A program made the translations under genes and the position numbers. Under the pieces are notes generated by a model, which ran no database searches, was not told where the DNA came from, and saw only the letters and a list, made by a program, of their open reading frames with translations. DNA of 64,000 nt, taken from contig JAWPHD010000290.1 in NCBI GenBank assembly GCA_037043455.1, positions 124,001 to 188,000 of the forward strand, in the 5' to 3' direction. Below, piece after piece: positions 23,549-34,285 of the stretch. The first letter of the stretch is position 1; every line of letters begins with the position of its first letter. Source of the DNA: Cyrtodaria siliqua. Its lineage: Eukaryota; Mollusca; Bivalvia; Adapedonta; Hiatellidae.

Positions 23549-23680
23549 TCCAATTCTATAGACATAGCACCAATGACAACTGATGAAGATGTCATTGCTG
23601 ACAATTTCATAGGACATCTTTCTTGTTTCGAAACTAATGTTTGCATCAACTTCCTACCGTCTACAATACATTACTGTGAT
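23549..23680 (+). pseudogene. Coding-like fragment related to the minus-strand fragment at 30.9 kb
   Basis: The plus strand reads IAPMTTDEDVIADNFIGHLS then CFETN. The minus strand at about 30990-30900 reads IAPMPTYENVISYHFIRHSS then CLEHN, about 15 of 25 identical. The nucleotide match begins 'atagcaccaatg' in both. Similarity fades after this. Function unknown; a piece of a dispersed coding family. Confidence 0.35.
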
Positions 23681-25534
23681 CACTCGGCGTTGACATCTTT
23701 CGGTGCATGTGATCTAATACAATGCATACACATATTCTGTATAAAGAATAGTTCCGCACAATGTATATACCTCTGCAAATTAATCGAACAAATATATGAC
23801 AATGGTGAACACGAACGTGTTAATCAGACGAAACCAGGGTTCACCGATTGGCAAGACGGAAGAACAATTTCCAGGACCACAACAAGGGTATGTTTGTTCG
23901 AACACCGTAGAATATTCTCAAGGAAATAGAGCCTAGGATCATCAAAGCTAGCAAGTGTTTTTTTAAGGGGCCTTACTTAATTCGCGTAACAACTTTGGAT
24001 TAGTTTACGAGTGCATAATATGTACATGGATCCGCGACGCATGTAGTTGCGACAGCCGTGTTATGAACTTTGTCAGAGGTCATACTGGAGAGGAGAACCA
24101 GCTATGGACGCGTGTAGGACACTATATACTTTAAAGTGGAACCAGCGCGCAGAGTGAATATCGTTTGTGTTAGGATTGGAGGTAGTGAATTTGTGTATTT
24201 GGAAAGGAAAATTGAATAAACATGTGGACAAAGTCGTAATCTAATTTATTCAGTTTTATTGATAAACACATGCATTTATATTTTTTCTATGTGTAGGCTA
24301 TTTGTAGCTGTGCATTCTGGCTAAAATAGTAGGTCAAACATATTTACCTTGTTTAGTATAGTATAGTATTTCGAATTTACCTGGAATTGTTTATAGAAGG
24401 GTATTGAAATTTACCAGTGATTTAGACTTACAGTTGTATAAGTAATGACTCTGGAGGCTCTTGGTCAAAACCTTTATGTGTAAAAACTGTCCAATCTGTT
24501 GATATAGTGTGTATTGTCATTGTGGATATTTAAAAGTGCATGTTAAAGCAAACAGTGTTTATATATTGGGTGAATAGTGTATCCTTGATTCACCAGAGTG
24601 AATATTGATAGTGGTATAGATATCCCTATATATATATGTTTGATAGTGTACGAGGGATATATAAGAAACTTAAGGGATATTTCTCAAAGTAAATTATAGA
24701 GCATAGAACCACGCAACAGTTGTTGTTCAGCTGACGTTATTTCTCTGGTCTGCTTAATAAACCCTCACACGTTCATTCTGTCTATACAATCTATTCACAT
24801 TTCACTTGCACTGCACGGCGAAAGCATATGAAGAGAAAGGTATTTATAAAAGTTACAATATTGATATATGTCTTATATGTGTATATATGTGCTTGCTTGC
24901 ATTTTGAACGGTGATATGCTAGTTTGAAGCTGTTTACAGGATATAGTATGGCTTATGCGATGTGATTTTCTGGAAAGTGGTTTATATGTTTTATTTCAGG
25001 TAATAATATGAATTTAGTTTCAGGAATTAATATATACGGTTACTTTAACAGAAAGTAATATTGTACTGTTTCTGTTTATTTTCAGGAAGTAGTTGTGAGT
25101 TTATTTAATTTTGACGTTATATGTGCAGTGACTTTTAAGGTGTTAAATATTGTGTCAGGGAATAGCACATAACAATTGCAAATATTGATAATTTCAGGAA
25201 TTTTAAATACTGAATGTATTACTTTTACAGAGTTATATAGAATTAATTTAAGAGTGTCTTGAATAACGATTTGATTTCCGGAAGTTGTTATTAATAAATT
25301 ATTTTTCAGTACTGAGATATTGTTGTGGCTATGTGTTTATTTATAGCAGGGAAAATGATTTAACTGTGTACGGATTATACAAAGTTGATTGTGTTATAGT
25401 GATTTTGTGATATTCTGGGATAATTATTAATTAGTGTTGTCGACTACTAAGGACACTACAATGTCTGAATAAGAAATGTTGACGCTTCAATATAGCTTAA
25501 GCCGAGTACAGCTAAGTATAGGCTGCTTAACAAT
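23681..25534. other. No gene seen; expected position of the Ty3 5' LTR and leader
   Basis: An aataaa lies in 'gcttaataaaccctcacac' near 24757. If the 5' LTR survives it should be here, but I could not align any part of it to the sequence after 29509. The rest is AT-rich. Confidence 0.3.
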
Positions 25535-26433
25535 ATGGAGGCGGCGAGCATGGGGGCAGCCTCAAAGGTGGATCCACAGGAGATCTCACATTTTTTTAGA
25601 GCAGCACAGAGCATCCCGAAGATACCATTCTTTTCAGGGGATGATCAGAAGGGAGATGTCTGTTATACAGAATGGCTGTTCGAAATAGAGTGTTTGAAGG
25701 AAGATCTCGATATGACAGCAAATATTGTGACCCAGTCCATCAGGAGATCAGAGGTACTGCCAGACGGATGCTTATACCGCTATGACAGCAAGCCACGATC
25801 CAGGAAGTTTTAACCAAACTAGATGCTCTTTTTCCAGACTATTCCCCGAATGGCATGATAATGCAGGAGTTTTTTTAACAGCTTCCAGAAACCAGATGAA
25901 TTGGTTACAGCCTTCGGTTGCCGGTTGGAGACACTTCTCCAGACCACAATTCAGAATGTACATCTGGCCAAAGAGGCGAAGAATGACTTGATGCGTCACA
26001 AGTTCTGGACGTCACAATTGTCCGAGAAACGTAAGAGCCAGACGCGCCAAAAGTACGATATCCTGTCTAGCTATGACGAGTTGTTGAGGGAGATTAGAAT
26101 GATGGACAAGGAGATCAACATCAGAGCTACCAGTACAAAGCAGCCGACTAGCAAGGTCGCTCACAGGCTAGAAGAAGAAGAGGATGCAATCTTGCATGGA
26201 TGCCCTCGAGAAGAAACTGGACACCAAGATTGACAAAAACTTCAACCTCATTTTCCAAAAATTAGATGAAAGACCAGGCGCGTGTGCCTCAGATCAGCAT
26301 CAATCTAGCCATCGAGGTGGAGGTCTAGGGTACGGTCGCGGCTTTTATTGGAACAACTCGAATAACATAAAAACAACATCGGGCAACAACAACAACAACA
26401 GAGGTCGCGGTAGAGTGTTTAATCCAAAAGTGT
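25535..26433 (+). pseudogene. Ty3/Gypsy gag, frameshifted
   Basis: The first segment starts at ATG 25535 and contains IPKIPFFSGDDQKGD..YTEW, a capsid N-terminal signature common in gags of this group, then TQSIRRS. It then breaks and continues in other frames: a middle part with LETLLQTT, KFWTSQLSEKRKSQTRQKYD and YDELLREIR, and a C-terminal part with RGGGLGYGRGFYW and a GRGRV end. No CCHC zinc knuckle is visible; a Gly-Arg-rich tail takes its place. At least two frameshifts make it non-functional. Confidence 0.7.
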
Positions 26434-26539
26434 GACCGTCTCTATTGATGGCCAACCAGAGGCATGTTAATATGTAGGCCAACCGTTTTTTAATTTGTTA
26501 ATTGGTTCTTCTAGCGAAAGTGATATTGTTTTACAAGGA

Positions 26540-26943
26540 TAGTTTGCGAAGGCACTCCTGGATATAAGTTCGATGGTATCCACAGTGTCATAGTCATTTT
26601 ATGATGCATTAGGAGATAAACCAGAGCTCAAGAGTCTAGATGCCTTTGGATTGAATGTTTCTATAATTGCAGATGGGAATTCATTGAAGTATAGTGGTTT
26701 TACTGAATGTAATATTTTAATCCTGTTTTCATCAGATACTTCATTCGATGTACCTGTTTATGTTGTTCCGGATAATCATGTGAATTCATTAGGTCCTGTG
26801 GTCATAGGTACAAATGTGATTCGTTTAAGCGACAGTGCTATGGAGGAATTATCTGGTGTACAAGGGTACCATCAGAATGGAAAGTTGCGATGGACAGTAT
26901 CACTTGTAAATCGTTTACAGTTCGGTCCAGCAACAAGAAGGTG
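26540..26943 (+). pseudogene. Ty3/Gypsy aspartic protease region, catalytic site lost
   Basis: The frame includes LLDISSMVSTVS at about 26550 followed by a stop, then MNVSIIADGNSLKYSG and VVIGTNVIRL (26651-26944), the usual arrangement of a retroviral-type protease with its second conserved block. The catalytic D-T/S-G is D-I-S here, so the enzyme would be dead even without the stop. Confidence 0.6.
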
Positions 26944-27050
26944 ATCAATGTTGCACCTTATGAAACTGTTAAAGTAAATCGAATTGTCAGGCATGTTAAC
27001 CACAATATTTTTGAAGCTGTCACAGAGAATGTTGGTAGAAAATGATATAT

Positions 27051-27170
27051 AGGGTCCAATAGAACCACAGCGTCCGAACGCAATGGCATCGTAGGTCCTC
27101 ACTGTACTGCAAACAAGGACTTGATAATACAATGAAAGAGACATAAAACAACAGAAAGGGTGGTGAAGAC
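27051..27170 (+). repeat. 120-bp dispersed repeat inside the Ty3 remnant
   Basis: Collinear with 51372-51493: 'agggtcc.atagaa', 'ggcatcgtaggtc', 'actgtactgcaaacaagg', 'caacagaaagg.tgg.gaagac'. It falls between protease and RT and is not pol coding sequence that I recognise. Confidence 0.6.
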
Positions 27171-27479
27171 AGAGTTTTGAAGAAGGTCCATTTTTACGGT
27201 TTGTCCCCGAGTTGTTGTCAAGCTTTAACAACAAGGTAACAGTGCCAAGATCCCTGTCTCAAGATCTGCAACATGTCCGTCAAGACGATTACCATCCAAC
27301 CCAAGTGTGACATTTGCCAGTCAAAGAGAACAAGGTCATAGAAAAACTATCATCTGATCTTGGTAGCCTTCCAATGACCAAGGAGGATCATAAGGCACCA
27401 CTGGAAGACCTAGGTGTCAATATTGAGACTTTACGCAGGAACAGCTAATACGTGCCCGCAAGGTGTTAGGCAGCTGGGA

Positions 27480-27840
27480 CCGAATCTTTTCGAAGGGAAC
27501 CACAGAGATCTAGTCAAACACATGCTTGTGTTAGCAAATGACCAACACTTCAAAGTACCATACAAGAGAATTCCACCGGGCATGTACGAGGAGGTTAGAC
27601 ACACATCAAAGATATGCTGGATACAGGTGCCATTAGGGAGTATAATAGCCCATTTTCTTCAAATGTGGGGTTGGTTCGGAAGAAAGATGAATCCCTCAGA
27701 TTCTGCTTGGATTACACCCCACACCTGGCCAGTGTGGGAGTGGTTTATTCTGAAAGCTCCAACAACGTGGACTGGGAGAAAGAACAGACCCAGCCGTTTC
27801 GGGAGTGATAGACAATATAAGTAGTGGTACCCAACCCAGG
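27480..27840 (+). pseudogene. Ty3/Gypsy RT, N-terminal part only
   Basis: Recognisable pieces occur in two frames: FKVPYKRIPPGMYEEVR in one, then KDMLDTGAIREYNSPFSSN..LVRKKDESLRFCLDY in the next, with the frameshift near 27605. Sequence after LDY is lost just before the first catalytic Asp block would be completed. No YxDD box is present. Confidence 0.75.
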
Positions 27841-27858
27841 GATGAGAAGTTGAGGAAC

Positions 27859-28060
27859 GAGAAATCGTCAGTTTAGAATATTCACTCCACCGTCTGCTGA
27901 AATTGTTTTGAAAAGTCTTGATCATCTGCGACGATTGCTTTTTAAGGTTTCCTTTTGTTTTTAAAAAAGCAAGCGTCGTACTTGTATATGTTCTAGATTA
28001 TATTGAACAAATGCACTGAAGCAGTGGGTGGAGTGAATATTCTAAGCTGGTGATTTCTCG
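27859..28060. mobile_element. MITE of about 200 bp inserted in the Ty3 RT
   Basis: 27859-27892 (cgagaaatcgtcagtttaga..) is the reverse complement of 28027-28060 (..tctaagctggtgatttctcg) with three mismatches over 34 bp. The interior has no frame. It marks where the RT homology stops. The flanking target duplication is unclear. Confidence 0.75.
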
Positions 28061-28539
28061 TCAAATACATCAATTTTAAAAACGGTAAGCGTAATATTTA
28101 TGTTTATTACTTGTTACGTTGTTGAAAACATCTCGGATTGAATTGCTTGACTCTGGTACATTCGGAGAATCGACACCGTTAACGGTGAATATGTGCTTTA
28201 TTTTGTTCGACAGTGATGTATGTTTACCTAATGGGAAATCGCGTTTTTCGAAGCATTTGACTTGACACAGGAAAACGGTTTTATCGACGACTTACATCGG
28301 AGAACGACATACATCTGCGGTTCTAACCAGCCCAGATTTGTTAATAATTCTCGGAAATCGGCCAGTGAAATAATTGATGAAAACAGTTATGTATCAAATG
28401 TTGACCAGAGAGACTTTTACATCTTGTCTATAGCTACAATACTCTGGGATATTTTTTCAGGAATACTTGAAATATGTTTGTTTTCAACAAATAACACGAA
28501 AACAATTTTTTCAATTTATTTTGTGTTTGCCCAACACCG

Positions 28540-28800
28540 ATACAGCAACCTAAAGTTGGAGACCGGATACTAGTGAGAAATGTAGGATTGATAGGGAAAC
28601 AGAAACTGGAAATCAAATTGAAACAGAATCCTTATTTGGTGATGTCAATATCAAATATAGACATTTTGTACACAGAGTCCAACGAGAGCATGGGAAAGGA
28701 CCGATGCGGACATTACACCGTAACATCGTGCTGCCTTTCACGTCTATCAAATGTGACCTCAGACCTCTCAAGATGACAAACCGCAAAGTTTCGACACGGA
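28540..28800 (+). pseudogene. Ty3/Gypsy integrase C-terminal end
   Basis: VGDRILVRNVGLIGKQKLE in one frame is followed, after a frameshift near 28690, by RTLHRNIVLPFTSI. Together these are the GPY/F-like C-terminal region of integrase. The HHCC and DDE parts are absent. Confidence 0.7.
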
Positions 28801-29494
28801 CTACGAGATCCACAGTGCCTCGGACAGAATCAAATTCAGATATGTCATTCCGGCCAGAAGGCGAAACCCTGATGTATCTCACGAGATTTTGTATGGGACC
28901 AACTTAGATATAACAGATGTAAGTCAGCCAGGTGATGGTGCAACCTCCACCATAGCAGTGTTGGGTCGCCTGCTGAAGTCGATGGTCATGACAGTGCAAG
29001 TCAGACACACCGTTCAGGCACTTTTCCATTAGCCAACCAGTAGACGTTAGTCAATACATGCTAGCCAAGGAGAATCATCGTGTGTTACGGACATATTCCG
29101 AGAATCAACCGGAATTGGAACTCCACTTGCGAGACGTTCAGTCAGGTTTAGAAAACCATCATCGTTTTGGCCAGTGGATGTTTCCACAGATTGCCAAGTC
29201 AAATAATATTGACTATGTATAATTATTGATTTTTTTTTCAGTATAAAATGTAGGCAGACAGTGGAGAACATTGTATATATAATTATTTGCATTTATTTCA
29301 GAGATTAATCATCATATTGTAAACTATTGAATTTCAAATTATATATCCTGTTTCCGGTCATACATGTATATCCAGACTATTATGTTGCAGATGGAATTAT
29401 TTCCTTATTTTCATTTGACTTCATGAATTTGGTTTTACATTTTATTCACTCTAGATGGAAAAGCAATTAGTCAATGTCCGGAGAACATTTTGCC

Positions 29495-29513
29495 AAAGCG
29501 GGGGAATATGTCG
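29495..29513 (+). promoter_or_regulatory. Candidate polypurine tract and 3' LTR start
   Basis: 'aaagcgggggaata' followed by TGTCG fits a Gypsy polypurine tract next to an LTR that begins TG. It stands at the expected place downstream of the integrase end. Without a matching 5' LTR this stays tentative. Confidence 0.3.
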
Positions 29514-30239
29514 CCCAAAGTTGCATCTGTAATGTTTTGTCTTCAGAATACTATTCCTGTGCAACTAAATGGGACCAGTGTTGTGGTGTGGATAAATATA
29601 CTCCACCTTTCTAATTATTGCACATTCCATTCTATTTATAGCTTGACATGTGCTACATGCAGAACTCTGGTATATCTGTATATTATTGTGTGTGTTATTA
29701 TTGAGTTATTGGTGAGTTATGTTAACTAACTTGCATGAAAAACTCAACTAATTGACACTTTAGTCCCGCCTATAATATCTGACTATCTGGCATTCTCTCC
29801 CTGACAGACGACAACAACAGGCAACTATTATATGTAGCCTTAGAGAAAGTAGTCTAGGTATAGAAGTATTAGGTGACTGTGAAGTCAACCTTTGGTAACA
29901 GAACTATTCTGCCACTTTCAGCATACTATTGGTATTAAGAGATTTATTGTGAATCCTCTGGTAAGTGATCTGTGATATTGTAATTTCTCGCGTGTATTAT
30001 TAAGCATATCGGTGGATTGTCGAAATGTCGGTTTTAGTAGTTTTACATATTCTTGTACTGACTGTATATTTCTTATGCTACAGGCTCTCTTGCATGTATC
30101 AAGAGCACTCGGAAATAAATAAAGAAAAATATGGTTTGTTTTTACTATGAACCCTGTTCGACATAACTAAGGAAATTGATAATTTATTAACTTAATATAT
30201 TGGTGAAACGCGTACTCATAATGTTAAGAAGTTGGTTCC
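29514..30239. other. Possible 3' LTR; no gene seen
   Basis: AT-rich; contains aataaataaag at about 30113-30123, a possible polyadenylation signal. No supported frame. Confidence 0.3.
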
Positions 30240-30420
30240 ATCCCTTCAGTATTTTATCCACAACACAAGCGTTTGTATTGATAACACGAACTCACTGTTA
30301 GACATACAACTGCATCAAGAAATGGTGCTATTCAACGTTGTGTTCGAAGATGAGGCCCGTCCAATACAGTTGTTGTATGTACTAAACATATTAACCATGG
30401 AAGTAGGTTTCTATTATAGC
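30240..30420 (-). pseudogene. Coding-like fragment paralogous to 63385-63510
   Basis: On the minus strand this reads ..CIGRASSSNTTLNSTIS, one stop, then CSCMSNSEF. The locus at 63.4 kb reads IFIGRASSTETKLNTTM then LSCNCMSNSD without a break. The nucleotide match extends about 110 bp. In both loci another short match (ttactgctaac.tg) lies 250-450 bp upstream on the minus strand. Unrecognised; a dispersed gene family or transposon exon. Confidence 0.4.
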
Positions 30421-30779
30421 ATTTGTTCAAGAAATTGTTGTGTTATATTTAGCAAAAATGTTTACTTGTATTCGTTTCTTTATAAAAGTAAAGTGCAAAG
30501 TAGTGTATACTCTAGTATATATTCAATAGAATAATGATTTTCAAAGACAACCACTGTACTAGGGCCCAAATATGTATATGTGTTATGTTGTGAGAGTTAG
30601 GCCTTTTTAATCGTTCCTTTGAAAAGTTTCTATCTGCGGAAGAAAACGTAATATCAAAATGCTGAATGAGTAATGCTTAATTAAATGTGAATATTATATT
30701 TATTACTTCGATAGCATTTAATGACGCTTCACAATTGATAGCCATATGTGTCGATGAGTTTTAAACTTTCAATGTTTAT

Positions 30780-31005
30780 TAATAAGCACATTATGACATT
30801 AACAATGCCAACATTATGAATATGTGAGCACAAACCACGTTAGCAGTAAAGTATATGGAATAGGATGGCTTAATAGCCACGCAGGCTTCAGTGAATGTAC
30901 CAGTGAGTTTGTAATGTAAATTGTGTTCTAAACAAGAGGAATGTCGTATGAAATGGTAAGAAATTACATTCTCATATGTTGGCATTGGTGCTATCTCTTT
31001 AGCAT
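30780..31005 (-). pseudogene. Coding-like fragment, open for about 75 codons
   Basis: The minus frame reads from ..KEIAPMPTYENVISYHFIRH through LTGTFTEACVAIKP and IYFTANVV to a stop at about 30791. It resembles the 23.6-kb fragment at its N-terminal side and shares a short match with 63.69 kb at its C-terminal side. Function unknown. Confidence 0.35.
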
Positions 31006-31844
31006 TGAAACTAGCTATGTGCTATTGGAGCTTTCTCTTTCAAACATAGTGTATGTCTCCTCCTGAAACGTTATCCGTGTTGTTATTTTGTCAGCAGGCA
31101 ATTTGCTGACACCAGCTGGTTGATATACGATGTGTTGATGTTGATATGTAGCATAGACACAAACTCGGAGGCGAAAATAAAGTTAAGAAACAAATGCAAT
31201 GTTCGAGCGGGGCTGAACGTCCATGGGACCAAAGTAGGCGTCTTTCAGGAACACATTTTGGCCATGTGCAAAGCTTTAACATAACCACATGGCATTCCCG
31301 GATTTTTCATATTAAGGTAAATAAAATATAACGAAGAAATAGTAACACATTCCGAGCTTGTTTACCTTTCATGTTGGGGTTTGAAATAGTTCGTAAGTGG
31401 CGTTTCACTGATTCCCAGCCTGTAGCAGTGGTAACGATATATGAAGTCTCAAGTCAAAACTATACACATGTAAAATGCATAGAAAGCGTGTTAAAGGTGC
31501 CACATTTCTTGTTATAAAGATTATTGATACTTAACTGTAGGGAGTGAATGCACGTCTTAAAAATGATGGATAGGATAGAGATAATAAATTGGCCATTTGT
31601 TAAGTAGACATTAGTGTTTTAAGATATTTGGCAGATGAACGTTATACTGTAGTAATCAAGTAAAAAGTATGTAAACGTTCACAAGATTCAACGTCGAATC
31701 TTTTGCACATAAGCAGAACATGAATCCATTAATATGTTCAGTTTCAAGTAACGAACGGCATTCAAACACGTGACTCATATTTAAACTTATTTTCATAGAT
31801 CAAAGCAGACGTAGCATTATATTTATAGACTATACATGAAAGGC
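31006..31844. other. No gene seen
   Basis: AT-rich; open frames are short and without domains. Confidence 0.35.
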
Positions 31845-33365
31845 AAAGAGTATATCAGTACTTAAGAGGAAAACAATGGCATGCATTCCAAAGAGTATAA
31901 TAGTACTTGAAAGGAAAACAATGGCATATATCATAAAGAGTATATTAGTACTTGAAAGGAAAACAATGGCATATATCGCAAGGGTATATTAGTCCTTGAA
32001 AGGAAGACAATGACATATATTGTAAAGAGTATATTAGTACTTGAAAAGAAAACAATGGCATATATCGCAAGGGTATATTAGTACTTGTAAGGAAAACAAT
32101 GACATCTATTGTAAAGAGTATTTTAGTACTTGAAAGGAAAACAATGGCATATATCGCAAGGGTATATTAGCACTTGAAAGGAAAACAATGGCATATATCG
32201 CAAGGGTATATTAGCACTTGAAAGGAAAACAATGACACATATTGTAAAGAATAAATTAGACCTTGAAAGGAACACAAGGAAAACAATGGCATATATTGTA
32301 ACCAGTATATTAGTACTTGAAAGGAAAACAAATGGCATATATTGCAAGGAGTATATTAGTACTTGAAAGGAAAACAATGGCATAAATTGTAAAGAGTATA
32401 TTAGTACTTGAAAGGAAAACAATGGCATATATCGCAAGGGCATAATTAGTACTTGAAAGGAACACAAGGAAAACAATGGCATATATTGTAAAGAGTATAT
32501 TAGTACTTGAAAGGAACACAAGGAAAACAATGGCATATATTGTAACCAGTATATTAGTACTTGAAAGGAAAACAAATGGCATATATTTCAAGGAGTATAT
32601 TAGTACTTGAAAGGAAAACAATGGCATATATTGTAACCAGTATATTAGTACTTGAAAGGAAAACAAATGGCATATATTGCAAGGAATATATTAGTACTTG
32701 AAAGGAAAACGATGGCATATATTGCAAAGAGTATATTAGTACTTGAAAGGAACACAAGGAAAACAATGGCATATATCGCAAAGGTATAATTAGCACTTGA
32801 AAGGAAAACAATGACATATATTGTAAAGAGTATATTAGTACTTGAAAGGAACACAAGGAAAACAATGGCATATATCGCAAGGGTATAATTAGCACTTGAA
32901 AGGAAAACAATGACATATATTGTAAAGAGTATATTAGTACTTGAAAGGAACACAAGGAAAACAATGGCATATATTGTAACCAGTATATTAGTACTTGAAA
33001 GGAAAACAAATGGCATATATTACAAGGAGTATATTAGTACTTGAAAGGAAAACAATGGCATATATTGTAACCAGTATATTAGTACTTGAAAGGAAAACGA
33101 TGGCATATATTGCAAAGAGTATATTAGTACTTGACAGGAAAACGATGGCATATATTATATTGTAAAGAGTGTATTGGTACATGAAAGGAAAGCAATGGCA
33201 TATATTGCAAAGAGTATATTAGTACTTAAAAGGAAAATGAAGGCATATATTGTAAAGAGTATATTAGTACTTGAAAGGAAAATGAAGGCATATATTTTAA
33301 AGAGTATATTGGTACTTGAAAGGAAGACAATGGTATTTATTGGAAAACAGAGTATATGCAGTACA
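31845..33365. repeat. 45-bp satellite, about 33 units
   Basis: The unit is cttgaaaggaaaacaatggc + atatattgtaaagagtatat + tagta. Variation includes tgt/cgc changes, cca/aga changes and repeated gain of 'aacacaagg'. 45 is a multiple of three, so long open frames arise on the minus strand (150, 151, 123 and 118 codons reading FSFQVLIYSLQYMPL-type repeats). They switch frame wherever a non-triplet indel occurs and have no other gene features; I call them fortuitous. Confidence 0.9.
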
Positions 33366-33625
33366 AGCAGCACGTTCATTTCATTCCAAGTGCACTATCG
33401 TTTGCAGGTTCGTCAAAACTTTACTTAGAATTTGTAACAGACATTCTCAAATAGAGGGAAAAAAATCATGGTTATAAATGACCAGCCATCGAATATGAGC
33501 AATGTGTTCCTTTACATATCCGGAGAATAAACTGAAGTCTGAACCGATCAGAAGAACGAAGTAGTGAGAGTAATAAACTAGATACACCACACAGCAAAAT
33601 CAGGTGTCCGACTGTTAAAATTGTA

Positions 33626-33882
33626 TTATAATGCTCTCACGTTTTCTTCAATGATGACATGTACTGTATCCTCAGAAATGGAGCCATGGCAAATATGCAT
33701 CCCATGCAACTTTGCAATGTCTTTCATTTTTTGTCTTTTAATCATCTGTACACCGTATGCTGACATGTTGCTGTTAGCCAGGAACCGAGACAATGGAATG
33801 CTGCCATGCACAGGTTTAATAACACTTCCGTCCCTTGTAATTGTGTTATGAATCTGCAGAAATGCGTTTGTCGTGACGGCAT
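33626..33882 (-). CDS. Terminal coding exon of an unrecognised gene
   Basis: The minus strand has an acceptor (ttatatttatag|AT) and then an 85-codon frame starting with two bases of a split codon and ending at TAA (33626-33628). It reads AVTTNAFLQIHNTITRDGSV, then HGSIPLSRFLANSNMSAYGV, QMIKRQKMKDIAKLHGMHIC, and ends EENVRAL. The composition is protein-like and unlike the satellites on either side. I do not recognise the family. No upstream exon was found before the 39-bp satellite begins, so the gene may be broken by it or have a distant 5' part. Confidence 0.45.
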
Positions 33883-34285
33883 CTATAAATATAAAATTAC
33901 GTTAAGCGTTGACTCAGGTATCTGGTATGTTCCAAATAAATGTTGATACCCACGTATTACAGGTTTTATCTGGCTTTTAATACAACAGTTATACGTAAGA
34001 GATTAACTGAATTCCTAATTAACTGTCACAGTTCCTGTCTTTTTTGAGAACAACAAAATGCGTTTATTATACAGCAAAACAAGTATATATTGTAATATTG
34101 ATTTTAAAGAGAAATCGATAGTTTTAACAGTATATACAATATATATTTTACATTGACAACCAAACGATGTAGGTGAAGGTATATAAATATATATATACAT
34201 TTATATGTGAGACAAATTATCAACTAAACAGTGTTTAAACTAAAAAATATCGAGCGTTTTCGGCTTCATATACATATATATATGA
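33883..34285. other. No gene seen
   Basis: AT-rich, with 'atatatat' runs around 34100-34280. Confidence 0.35.

Larger units (their letters stand above)
25535..29508 (+). mobile_element. Ty3/Gypsy LTR retrotransposon remnant (gag, protease, partial RT, integrase end)
   Basis: In order: gag (25535-26433), protease region (about 26540-26943), the beginning of RT (about 27480-27840), then a MITE, then only the C-terminal end of integrase (about 28540-28800). Most of RT, all of RNase H and the integrase core are missing. Frames are broken many times. A purine run ending 'gcgggggaata|tgtcg' at about 29497-29513 may be the polypurine tract and 3' LTR start. LTRs could not be paired by eye. The element cannot move on its own. 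Confidence 0.75.

Noticed and set aside
24000..25530. 5' LTR of the Ty3 element
   Set aside because: No segment here could be aligned by eye to the sequence after 29509; left unassigned rather than guessed.
32123..33182. Long minus-strand frames (150, 151, 123 codons) of hydrophobic repeats
   Set aside because: They arise from the 45-bp unit, overlap one another in different frames and have no promoter, splice context or start signal.
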